The notes under the pieces are model-generated. The model worked only from the letters and a program-made list of their open reading frames with translations, made no database searches and was not told the DNA's origin. A DNA stretch of 7,960 nt from Hydrogenophaga sp. (lineage in GTDB: Bacteria > Pseudomonadota > Gammaproteobacteria > Burkholderiales > Burkholderiaceae_C), in assembly GCA_018335615.1 (NCBI GenBank), contig JAGXRS010000336.1, positions 1-7,960 of the forward strand, written 5' to 3'. Positions 1 to 5,747 of this stretch are shown in pieces. Numbering within the stretch: the first letter of the stretch is position 1; each line of letters opens with the position of its first letter. The translations under genes and the position numbers were made by a program.

Positions 1-572
1 CCCATGACCACCGCGATCTGCGCGATGCCCTGCGCGCTCATGTTGGCCTGGTTGAAGAAGATGCGGCCGAAGTGGTCGCGGTCGGGGAACACCTCGTCCT
101 GGTTCGGCAGGTTGGCGCCGCCCGAGTCCACCAGGTAGATGCAGGGCAGGCAGTTCTGCTGCGCCACTTCCTGCGCGCGCAGGTGCTTCTTCACGGTGAG
201 CGGGTAGTAGGTGCCGCCCTTCACGGTGGCGTCGTTGCAGACGATCATGCAGTCCACCCCACTCACGCGGCCAATGCCGGCGATGACGCCGGCGCAGGGC
301 GCGCTGTCGCTGCCGTCGCGGTCGGGGTACATGCCCATCGCGGCCAGCGGGCTCAGTTCCAGGAAGGGCGTGCCCGGGTCCAGCAGCATCTGCACGCGGT
401 CGCGCGGCAGCAGCTTGCCGCGCGCCACGTGCTTGGCGCGGGCGGCCTCGCCACCGCCGAAGGTGGCCTTGTCGATCTGCGCCTTCAGGTCATCCACCAC
501 CGCGCGCATGGCGGCGGCGTTGGCCTGGAAATCGGCGGAGCGGGCGTTGAGTTTGGTGTCGAGTGCGGGCAT
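1..572 (-). CDS. liuB: Methylcrotonyl-CoA carboxylase, carboxyltransferase (beta) subunit, 3' end cut by window edge
   Basis: This is the N-terminal 190 residues of the biotin-dependent carboxyltransferase that, with the biotin-carrying alpha subunit, converts 3-methylcrotonyl-CoA to 3-methylglutaconyl-CoA in leucine and isovalerate breakdown in the cytoplasm. What is seen: the protein begins MPALDTKLNARS; residues 113-124 read NDATVKGGTYYP, and residues 148-176 hold VDSGGANLPNQDEVFPDRDH followed by FGRIFFNQAN. These are hallmark stretches of the methylcrotonyl-CoA rather than the propionyl-CoA or geranyl-CoA branch as I know the family. Full-length members have about 535 residues, so roughly two thirds lies beyond position 1. 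The ATG at 572-570 is the only sensible start. It follows the synthetase stop by 13 bp with a weak ribosome site, implying co-transcription and probably translational coupling. A geranyl-CoA (atuC-like) role cannot be fully excluded from a fragment. Confidence 0.93.
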   Translation of the reverse strand, partial: MPALDTKLNARSADFQANAAAMRAVVDDLKAQIDKATFGGGEAARAKHVARGKLLPRDRVQMLLDPGTPFLELSPLAAMGMYPDRDGSDSAPCAGVIAGIGRVSGVDCMIVCNDATVKGGTYYPLTVKKHLRAQEVAQQNCLPCIYLVDSGGANLPNQDEVFPDRDHFGRIFFNQANMSAQGIAQIAVVM

Positions 573-585
573 GGTGTGCTCTGGT

Positions 586-2313
586 TCAGGCGGTTTGGGA
601 TTCGACCAGCCCCAGCTGGTCTTTCATGGCGTCGCGGATCTTGAACTTCTGGATCTTGCCGGTCACGGTCATCGGGAACGCGTCCACAAAACGGATGTAG
701 CGCGGCACCTTGTAGTGCGCGATGCGGCCTTGGCAGAACTCGCGCACCGCCTCTTCGGTGAGCGTCTGGCCGGGCTTGACGATGACCCAGGCGCACAGCT
801 CTTCGCCGTATTTCTGGTCGGGCACGCCGACCACCTGCACATCCTGGATGGCGGGGTGGCGGTAGAGGAATTCCTCGATCTCGCGCGGGTAGATGTTTTC
901 GCCGCCGCGGATCACCAGGTCCTTGATGCGGCCGACGATGTTCACATAACCCTCGGCATCCATGGTGGCGAGGTCGCCGGTGTGCATCCAGCCCTCGGCG
1001 TCGATCGCCTCGGCGGTTTTGGCCGGGTCGTCCCAGTAGCCGTGCATCACCGAATAGCCGCGCGTGCACAGCTCGCCCGACTGCCCGGGCGCGACCACCT
1101 CGCCGGTGTCGGGGTGGACGATCTTCACGGCCAGGTGCGGCTGCACCATGCCCACGGTGGAGACGCGCTTGTCCAGCGGGGTGTCGGTGCTGCTCTGGCA
1201 GCTCACCGGGCTGGTTTCGGTCATGCCGTAGGCAATCGTGATCTGCGAAAGGTGCATGTCGTCCACCACGCGCTGCATCACCGCCGTGGGGCAGGGCGAG
1301 CCGGCCATGATGCCGGTGCGCAGCGTGGACAGGTCAAATTCCTGGAAGCGCGGGTGGTCCAGCTCGGCGATGAACATGGTGGGCACGCCGTGCAGGCCGG
1401 TGCACTTTTCATCCTGCACGGTCTGCAGCACGGTGAGCGGATCAAAGCCGTCGTTCGGGTAGACCACGGTGGCGCCGTGCGTGAAGCAGGCCAGGTTGCC
1501 CAGCACCATGCCGAAGCAGTGGTACAGCGGCACCGGCACGCACAGGCGGTCGGCCGGCGTGAGCCGCATGCACTCGCCGATGAAGAAGCCGTTGTTCAGG
1601 ATGTTGCGGTGCGTCAGCGTGGCGCCCTTGGGAAAGCCCGTGGTGCCGCTGGTGAACTGGATATTGATCGGGTCGGTGGGCTGGAGCGTGGCCGCCACCT
1701 GGGCCACGCGCGGGTCGGCCGCGTCGCCCTGCGCCAGCAGCGCCGAGAAGCGCAGCAGGCCCGGTTCCTCAGCCCCCTGCCCCGGCTCGTCGATCCACAC
1801 CACGGTGCGCAGGTGCGGCAGCTGCTGCGCTTCCAGGGCGCCCGGCTGGCCGTGTGCCCACTCGGGCGCCAGCTCGCGCAACATGCCCAGGTAGTCGCTG
1901 GTCTTGAAGCGCGCCATGCTCACCAGCAGCTGGCAGCCCACCTTGTTCAGCGCGTACTCCACCTCGGAGGTGCGGTAGGCCGGGTTGATGTTCACCAGCA
2001 CCAGGCCCACATGGGCGGTGGCCAGCTGCATCAGCACCCATTCGGCGTTGTTGTGCGACCAGATGCCCACGCGGTCGCCCGGCTGCAGGCCCTGGCGCAG
2101 CAGTGCGCTGGCCAGCTGGTGCGCGGCCTCGTTGAGTTCGCGGTAGGTGTAGCGGCGGCCCTGGTGCACGCTGACCAGCGCCTCGTGCGCGGGCTGGCGC
2201 TCGGCCATGGCGTTGAAGAAGGCGCCAATGGTCTGCTCGATCAGGGGCACATCGGTGGCGCCCTGCGCGTGGCTGCGCTGCAGCGGGGCAGCGGCGGAAC
2301 GGGTCTCGCTCAT
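586..2313 (-). CDS. AMP-binding acyl-CoA synthetase (medium/branched-chain type) of the leucine/isovalerate operon
   Basis: A 575-residue ANL-superfamily enzyme that activates a carboxylic acid with ATP and CoA through an acyl-adenylate. Seen motifs: P-loop FTSGTTGFPKG (220-230), YGMTETSP (362-369), GWMHTGDL (441-448, adenylate/ribose-binding Asp), hinge and following strand GRIKDLVIRGGENIYP (461-476), and the C-terminal TGKIQKFKIRDAM (551-563) with the catalytic Lys at 553. Length and motifs match complete fatty acyl-CoA synthetases of about 550-580 residues. The frame stays open to 2532, but the ATG at 2313 is preferred: AGAGGAGA lies 10 nt upstream and the protein then starts MSETRSAAAP, while upstream sequence is low-complexity and overlaps the divergent gene. 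Being first in an operon with methylcrotonyl-CoA carboxylase suggests substrates such as isovalerate, 3-methylcrotonate or another short/medium acid; that specificity is inference. Confidence 0.95.
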   Translation of the reverse strand: MSETRSAAAPLQRSHAQGATDVPLIEQTIGAFFNAMAERQPAHEALVSVHQGRRYTYRELNEAAHQLASALLRQGLQPGDRVGIWSHNNAEWVLMQLATAHVGLVLVNINPAYRTSEVEYALNKVGCQLLVSMARFKTSDYLGMLRELAPEWAHGQPGALEAQQLPHLRTVVWIDEPGQGAEEPGLLRFSALLAQGDAADPRVAQVAATLQPTDPINIQFTSGTTGFPKGATLTHRNILNNGFFIGECMRLTPADRLCVPVPLYHCFGMVLGNLACFTHGATVVYPNDGFDPLTVLQTVQDEKCTGLHGVPTMFIAELDHPRFQEFDLSTLRTGIMAGSPCPTAVMQRVVDDMHLSQITIAYGMTETSPVSCQSSTDTPLDKRVSTVGMVQPHLAVKIVHPDTGEVVAPGQSGELCTRGYSVMHGYWDDPAKTAEAIDAEGWMHTGDLATMDAEGYVNIVGRIKDLVIRGGENIYPREIEEFLYRHPAIQDVQVVGVPDQKYGEELCAWVIVKPGQTLTEEAVREFCQGRIAHYKVPRYIRFVDAFPMTVTGKIQKFKIRDAMKDQLGLVESQTA

Positions 2314-2443
2314 GGGTTGTCGTCTCCTCTGGGTCCGGCACCCGGCTTGCACCGGGGCCCAAGGCGCAAGCATAGGAGCACGGCCGCGCTCCGGCTTGCC
2401 AGAATGGTTGCAAATCGTGCCACACAGCGGGCACACTGGCGCC
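2314..2443. promoter_or_regulatory. Divergent promoter/operator region between acyl-CoA synthetase and AraC-family regulator
   Basis: This 130-bp spacer separates two divergently read genes and must carry both promoters. Seen in it: CCGGCTTGC twice in the same orientation (2342-2350 and 2391-2399, 49 bp apart); GCAAGC at 2366-2371, which is inverted relative to both; and GGAGC (2375-2379) opposite GCTCC (2388-2392), so that GCAAGC-N3-GGAGC faces GCTCC-N1-GCTTGC as an imperfect dyad. A palindromic TTGCAA lies at 2408-2413. I could not assign convincing -35/-10 boxes on either strand. Repeated half-sites in such a spacer are what an AraC-type dimer would use, but the assignment to this regulator is inference. 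Confidence 0.6.
2323..2330 (-). promoter_or_regulatory. Ribosome binding site of the acyl-CoA synthetase
   Basis: Read on the minus strand this is AGAGGAGA, a strong Shine-Dalgarno match. Its GGAG core ends 10 nt before the ATG at 2313. It fixes the start of the synthetase against the longer open frame that runs to 2532. Confidence 0.8.
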
Positions 2444-3517
2444 ATGGCAAACCCGCATGGCGCACCCGCTGCGCCGCCCCGAACGCCGCGCCCTGCCCGC
2501 GCCGCCACCCCCATGGCCTTTGTGCAGGCCATCGCGCACGCCTATGCGCGTCGGCAGATGAGCCCGGCGCAGGCGCTGGCCCAGGCACAAATTGCGCCAT
2601 CGCTGCTGAGCGATGCCAGCGCGCGCATCACCGCCGCGCAGATGGAAGCCATCTCGGGCGCGGCCATGCGCGAGCTGGACGACGAAGCGCTGGGCTGGTT
2701 CCGCCGGCCCCTGCCCTGGGGCAGCTACGGCATGCTGGCCCGCGCCTCGCTCTCGGCCCCCACGCTGGGCGTGGCCCTCAAACGCTGGTGCCGCCACCAC
2801 GGCCTGCTCACCGGCGACATCGATCTGCACCTGCTCACCAGCGAGGGTGTGGCCAGCATCCGCCTGGCCGAACGTGCCGTGGACGGGCCGATTGCGCCCG
2901 ATGGCCCGCTGCGCGAGTTCTGCCTGGTCTCGGTGCTGCGCAACATCCTGGGCCTGGCCTGCTGGTTCGTGGATTCGCGCATTCCCCTGCTCGGCGCGCA
3001 GTTCCCGTTTGGCCCGCCCGCCCACGCCGAGGCCTACCGCGTGCTGTTCGACGGCCCCACCGCCTTCCACGCCGACGCCGCCGCCATTCACTTCGACGCG
3101 CGCTACCTCGCCCTGCCCCTCAAGCGCGACGAAGCCGCCATGAACCAGATGCTGCAGCGCGCCCTGCCCCTGACCGTGCTGCCCTACCGCCGAGACCGCC
3201 TGCTGGTGCAGCGCGTGCGCCAGCTGCTGGCCAGCCAGCCCCTGGACGCCCTCAACGCCGAGGGTCTGGCCGCCCAGCTCAACCTGTCACCGCGCACCCT
3301 GCACCGGCAGCTGAAGGACGAAGGCGCCTCGCTGCAGGCGCTGAAAGACGAGGTGCGACGCGAGCGCGCACTCACGCTGCTGCAGCGCACCGCCAAACCC
3401 ATCAAACAGGTCGCCGAGGCGGCGGGCTTTCAGAACGAAAAGAGTTTCATCCGCGCGTTCAAGGGCTGGACGGGGATGACACCGGGGGAGTGGCGCGGTC
3501 AAGAGCGCATTCGTTAA
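2444..3517 (+). CDS. AraC-family transcriptional regulator with N-terminal arabinose-binding-like domain (OruR/ArgR-type layout)
   Basis: A 357-residue cytoplasmic DNA-binding regulator. Residues about 25-230 resemble the AraC-type N-terminal ligand/dimerisation domain found in long members of the family (WGSYGMLARASLSAPTLGVA at 92-111; PFGPPAHAEAYRVLFDGP at 188-205). Residues about 255-352 form the paired helix-turn-helix domain: first HTH around LAAQLNLSPRTLHRQLKDEG (275-294), second around IKQVAEAAGFQNEKSFIRAF (320-339), ending in the typical GMTPGEWR signature (344-351). Length is normal for this subfamily (about 340-360). The ATG at 2444 was chosen because the protein then has a normal length; no good ribosome site is visible, and the ATG at 2513 (23 codons in) is a possible alternative. 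It is divergent from the acyl-CoA synthetase, so it is the likely regulator of that operon, probably responding to an operon metabolite (inference). It could also act on the TRAP operon downstream. Confidence 0.92.
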   Translation: MANPHGAPAAPPRTPRPARAATPMAFVQAIAHAYARRQMSPAQALAQAQIAPSLLSDASARITAAQMEAISGAAMRELDDEALGWFRRPLPWGSYGMLARASLSAPTLGVALKRWCRHHGLLTGDIDLHLLTSEGVASIRLAERAVDGPIAPDGPLREFCLVSVLRNILGLACWFVDSRIPLLGAQFPFGPPAHAEAYRVLFDGPTAFHADAAAIHFDARYLALPLKRDEAAMNQMLQRALPLTVLPYRRDRLLVQRVRQLLASQPLDALNAEGLAAQLNLSPRTLHRQLKDEGASLQALKDEVRRERALTLLQRTAKPIKQVAEAAGFQNEKSFIRAFKGWTGMTPGEWRGQERIR

Positions 3518-3657
3518 CGGAATCGCACGGGGTCCTGATGGACACCGTTTTCAGGGCATTGAACACGCACGAGTGCCTGGCAAGCACCGCCAGAAGCGCG
3601 GTCCACCCCGCAAACCATCCGCCGGTGTCACCTGCATGACTCACCCGTCGCCCCCAT

Positions 3658-3693
3658 CGTGAAACTTATTCAAAAGAATTTAAAAGTTTCACG
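3658..3693. repeat. Perfect 10-bp inverted repeat with AT-rich core, candidate operator
   Basis: The left arm CGTGAAACTT (3658-3667) and the right arm AAGTTTCACG (3684-3693) are exact reverse complements separated by 16 nt. The spacer itself begins ATTC-AAAA-GAAT, a nested 4-bp dyad. The arm centres are about 26 bp apart, roughly two and a half helical turns. No T-run follows on either strand, so an intrinsic terminator is unlikely. Position about 380-410 bp upstream of the TRAP operon and 140 bp after the AraC-type gene suits an operator or upstream activator site. Confidence 0.65.
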
Positions 3694-3742
3694 TGCTGGC
3701 ACCCGCTGCGTCAGAGCGGCCCACACGTTCAATCTGACGTGC

Positions 3743-3757
3743 TTTTCACTCTGAAAA
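3743..3757. repeat. TTTTCA-N3-TGAAAA dyad, possible protein-binding site
   Basis: TTTTCA (3743-3748) and TGAAAA (3752-3757) are perfect reverse complements around CTC. It shares the TTTCAC/GTGAAA core with the larger inverted repeat at 3658-3693, and TTTTCACG recurs at 3889-3896. CACGT and ACGTG arms (3724-3728, 3737-3741) sit just upstream. A binding function is inference. Confidence 0.4.
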
Positions 3758-3845
3758 CGGCGTTGAAAGCACGGCAAATCCGAGGGGGTGAACAGCACGG
3801 TCGTCGTGGGCCGATTGGGCCCTGAAGAGCCAAAAAAAGGGCGCC

Positions 3846-4020
3846 GAGCGGCTGTACAGGGTAAATCCTTAGCCGGATGCCGCTCAAATTTTCACGCTTG
3901 CGGTTCTACTAAAAGACCTCAGGCAGGACAGAGAGGTCGCACCGTTCCAACGGCTCGGGACCCGTCATCCGGCTTGGGTACGACAGTGAAGGAACGCCTT
4001 CCCTGTTGGCCGGGCAGCCA
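3846..4020 (+). promoter_or_regulatory. Possible structured 5' leader of the TRAP operon (chain of short hairpins)
   Basis: Successive self-complementary pairs are seen on the plus strand. GAGCGGC (3846-3852) pairs with GCCGCTC (3879-3885), and ATCC (3865-3868) with GGAT (3875-3878) extends the same helix across a bulge. GACCTC (3915-3920) pairs with GAGGTC (3933-3938), CCGT (3942-3945) with ACGG (3950-3953), GAAGG (3988-3992) with CCTTC (3997-4001) around AACG, and TGGC (4007-4010) with GCCA (4017-4020). They end 50 nt before the start codon. No known riboswitch class is recognised. Short stems arise easily in GC-rich DNA, so this is only a candidate. Confidence 0.25.
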
Positions 4021-4057
4021 CTGGCCACCCCCGTTCCTGCGCCCATCGAAAACCCAC

Positions 4058-4062
4058 GGAGA
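4058..4062 (+). promoter_or_regulatory. Ribosome binding site of the TRAP binding protein
   Basis: GGAGA lies 8 nt before the ATG at 4071, a good match and spacing. It supports this start, which is also the one that places an intact signal peptide at the N-terminus. Confidence 0.75.
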
Positions 4063-4070
4063 CATCCACC

Positions 4071-5120
4071 ATGACACACAAGCTGAAAGCCCTGGCACTC
4101 GCCGCCGCTCTGGTCGCCGCCCTTCCCGCCGCGGCACAGGAAAACGTGCGCTGGGGCATTCCCATGTCCTTCGGCTCCAACCTGACCGCGCTGGGCGACA
4201 CCATGCCCTGGGTCTCGGAGCAACTGAAAAAAATCTCGGGTGGCACCGTCAACCTGCAGGTGTTCGAGCCGGGCAAGCTGGTACCGGCACTGGGCATTTT
4301 TGACGCCGTCTCCAGCGGCAAGGTCGAGGCAGGCTACAGCTTCATGGGCTACGAGCTGGGCAAGGTGCCGGTTTCCGCCATCTTCGGTGCGCTGCCCTTC
4401 GGCATGGAAACGCCCCAGTTCTCGGCCTGGATGTACTTCGGCGGCGGCGATGCCCTGCTGAAAGAAGCCTTCAAGCCCCACAACATCTACCCCATCTTCT
4501 GCGGCTCCATCAGCCCCGAAGCGGCCGGCTGGTTCCGCAAGGAAATCAAGACCCCTGCCGATCTGGTTGGCCTGAAGTTCCGCGCCGCCGCACTGGGCGG
4601 CAAGATCTACCAGAAGCTCGGCGCCTCGGTGACCATGCTGCCCGGCGGCGAGCTGTTCCAGGCGCTGGAAAAAGGCGTGCTCGACGGCACCGAGTTCTCG
4701 CTGCCCACCGTGGACGACCAGCTCGGCTTTGCCAAAGTGGCCAAGAACTACTACCTGCCGGGCTGGCACCAGCCGTCCACCAACCAGTACCTCTACGTGA
4801 ACATGGCCGCCTGGAACAAGCTCAAGCCGCAGACCCAGGCCCAGATCGAAACCACGTGCACCGCTGGTGTGACCATCGCCATGTCCAAGGCCGAAGCCCT
4901 GCAGGGCGACGTGCTGGTCAAGTTTGAGAAAGAGGGTGTGAAGCTGCATCAGTTCAACAAGACCATGCTGGATGCCTTCGCCAAGGCATCCAAAGAGGTC
5001 ATCGCCGAAGAGTCGGCCAAGGATGCGATGTTCAAGAAGGTGCACGACAGCATGTCGGCCTTCCAGAACAAGAACCGCAACTGGCACAACCTGGGCTACC
5101 TGCCGCGCGACTACAAATAA
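4071..5120 (+). CDS. TRAP transporter periplasmic substrate-binding protein, DctP family, TakP-like
   Basis: A 349-residue extracytoplasmic solute receptor that captures an organic acid in the periplasm and hands it to the DctQM membrane pair. It has a clear Sec signal peptide: basic start (His3, Lys4, Lys6), Ala/Leu core, AAA at 20-22 with probable cleavage before QENVRWG. Family traits: FEPGKLVPALGIFDAVSSGK (65-84), GALPFGM (106-112), GWFRKEI (153-159), LVGLKFRAAALGGKIYQKLG (165-184) containing Arg171, the expected carboxylate-binding Arg, and LPGGELFQALEKGVLDGTEF (190-209), followed by YYLPGWHQP (227-235). The last block strongly recalls the TakP-type 2-oxo-acid binders. By recalled alignment to TakP, the ligand-site Gln is Glu150 and the Trp after the sodium-site Glu is Phe209, so the substrate may differ. 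First gene of a P-Q-M operon; ligand not determinable here. Confidence 0.93.
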   Translation: MTHKLKALALAAALVAALPAAAQENVRWGIPMSFGSNLTALGDTMPWVSEQLKKISGGTVNLQVFEPGKLVPALGIFDAVSSGKVEAGYSFMGYELGKVPVSAIFGALPFGMETPQFSAWMYFGGGDALLKEAFKPHNIYPIFCGSISPEAAGWFRKEIKTPADLVGLKFRAAALGGKIYQKLGASVTMLPGGELFQALEKGVLDGTEFSLPTVDDQLGFAKVAKNYYLPGWHQPSTNQYLYVNMAAWNKLKPQTQAQIETTCTAGVTIAMSKAEALQGDVLVKFEKEGVKLHQFNKTMLDAFAKASKEVIAEESAKDAMFKKVHDSMSAFQNKNRNWHNLGYLPRDYK

Positions 5121-5166
5121 GGCACGGATGAGGTGGGCAGCGTTGATCGCTTAGAAACACATTGAA

Positions 5167-5733
5167 ATGAAGAACATCAAGCACAACGCTGCTCCGCTGG
5201 AAGCAGGGCCTTCGGGTCTTGCCCTGCCCACCACGGCTTTTTCACGCACCGCCGACCGGGTCATCACCTGGTTCGGCGAGTTTGCATCGGCCCTGTGGCT
5301 GGTGTTGGTGCTGGTGATCGTGGTCCAGGTGATCGCCCGCTACGTCTTCGGCGTCGGCTCCATCGCGATGGAAGAGTTGCAGTGGCACCTCTACGCCATC
5401 GGCTTCATGCTGGGCATTTCGTTCACCGAGGTGAAGGAGCGCAATGTGCGCATCGACGTGCTGGCCGAGCGTTTCCAGCAGCGCACCCGCCAGTGGATCG
5501 AGCTCTTCGGTCTGACCGGCCTGCTGGTTTTCTGCTGTGTGGTGACCTGGTACGCCATCCCGTTTTTCTGGTCTTCCTACCAGCTCAATGAAGTGTCTGC
5601 CGCCGCCGGTGGCCTGCCCTATCGCTGGGTCATCAAGTCCTTCCTCGTCACTGCGTTTGTTTTGCTCGCGCTGGCCGCCATCAGCCGGTTGACACGGGTC
5701 TGGGCCGCACTCTTCACCGCCCACAACGCATAA
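5167..5733 (+). CDS. TRAP transporter small permease subunit, DctQ family
   Basis: A 188-residue inner-membrane protein with four predicted helices, at about residues 36-60, 70-88, 111-136 and 154-174, the normal DctQ plan. The block RYVFGVGSIAMEELQWHLYA (58-77), then GFMLGISFTEVKERNVRIDV (79-98), is the family signature. The N-terminal 30 residues are polar and somewhat long. It pairs with the large subunit downstream to form the membrane unit that drives substrate uptake with an ion gradient. The ATG at 5167 is effectively forced: an in-frame TAG lies at 5152-5154 and the next in-frame ATG falls past the first helix. The Shine-Dalgarno match is poor, and the gene starts 46 bp after the binding protein, so its translation may be weak or depend on upstream ribosomes (inference). 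Confidence 0.92.
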   Translation: MKNIKHNAAPLEAGPSGLALPTTAFSRTADRVITWFGEFASALWLVLVLVIVVQVIARYVFGVGSIAMEELQWHLYAIGFMLGISFTEVKERNVRIDVLAERFQQRTRQWIELFGLTGLLVFCCVVTWYAIPFFWSSYQLNEVSAAAGGLPYRWVIKSFLVTAFVLLALAAISRLTRVWAALFTAHNA

Positions 5734-5737
5734 CCAA

Positions 5738-5743
5738 GAGAAG
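5738..5743 (+). promoter_or_regulatory. Ribosome binding site of the DctM gene (GTG start)
   Basis: GAGAAG lies 4 nt before the GTG at 5748, inside the 14-bp gap after the DctQ stop. It supports the GTG start, which gives the expected MLPFYEFLAIGL N-terminus. Confidence 0.55.
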
Positions 5744-5747
5744 ACAC

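Larger units (their letters stand above)
3518..4070. other. 553-bp non-coding region upstream of the TRAP transporter operon
   Basis: No convincing gene lies here. Open frames on both strands have poor ribosome sites and low-complexity products. The region is locally AT-richer than the flanking genes, especially around 3656-3692 and 3743-3768. It contains a perfect 10-bp inverted repeat (3658-3693), a 6-3-6 dyad (3743-3757), CACGT/ACGTG arms (3724-3728 and 3737-3741), an 8-bp palindrome CTGTACAG (3852-3859), A-tracts (3832-3838) and a chain of short hairpins towards the start codon of the binding-protein gene. It should hold the TRAP operon promoter, but I find no clear sigma-70 pair and no GG-N10-GC sigma-54 pattern. 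No clear terminator for the AraC-type gene is visible. Confidence 0.7.

Noticed and set aside
211..3639. A very long plus-strand open frame that covers the synthetase region in antisense and runs through the AraC-type gene in another frame
   Set aside because: Its translation is His/Ala/Arg/Gly-rich low-complexity sequence, typical of an off-frame shadow in high-GC DNA, and it overlaps genes with clear family motifs.
3538..3639. A 33-codon plus-strand frame after the AraC-type gene
   Set aside because: No Shine-Dalgarno sequence and no recognisable features; chance frame in the intergenic region.
3459..3644. A 61-codon minus-strand frame with a hydrophobic stretch, considered as a small membrane protein
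   Set aside because: It overlaps the conserved C-terminal HTH end of the AraC-type gene and no ribosome site was seen.
3691..3712. TGGCAC-containing stretch considered as a sigma-54 promoter
   Set aside because: The GG and GC elements are 8 rather than 10 nt apart, so the -24/-12 spacing is wrong.
3832..3852. A-tract next to GC-rich sequence considered as a minus-strand intrinsic terminator
   Set aside because: The adjacent hairpin is separated from the T-run by about 9 nt, and no minus-strand gene lies upstream that would need it.
3788..4303. A plus-strand open frame running from the leader into the binding-protein gene
   Set aside because: It reads the signal-peptide region of the real gene in a different frame and has no family resemblance.
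3909..5087. A minus-strand open frame opposite the binding-protein gene
   Set aside because: Low-complexity antisense shadow; the plus-strand gene has a signal peptide, ribosome site and family motifs.
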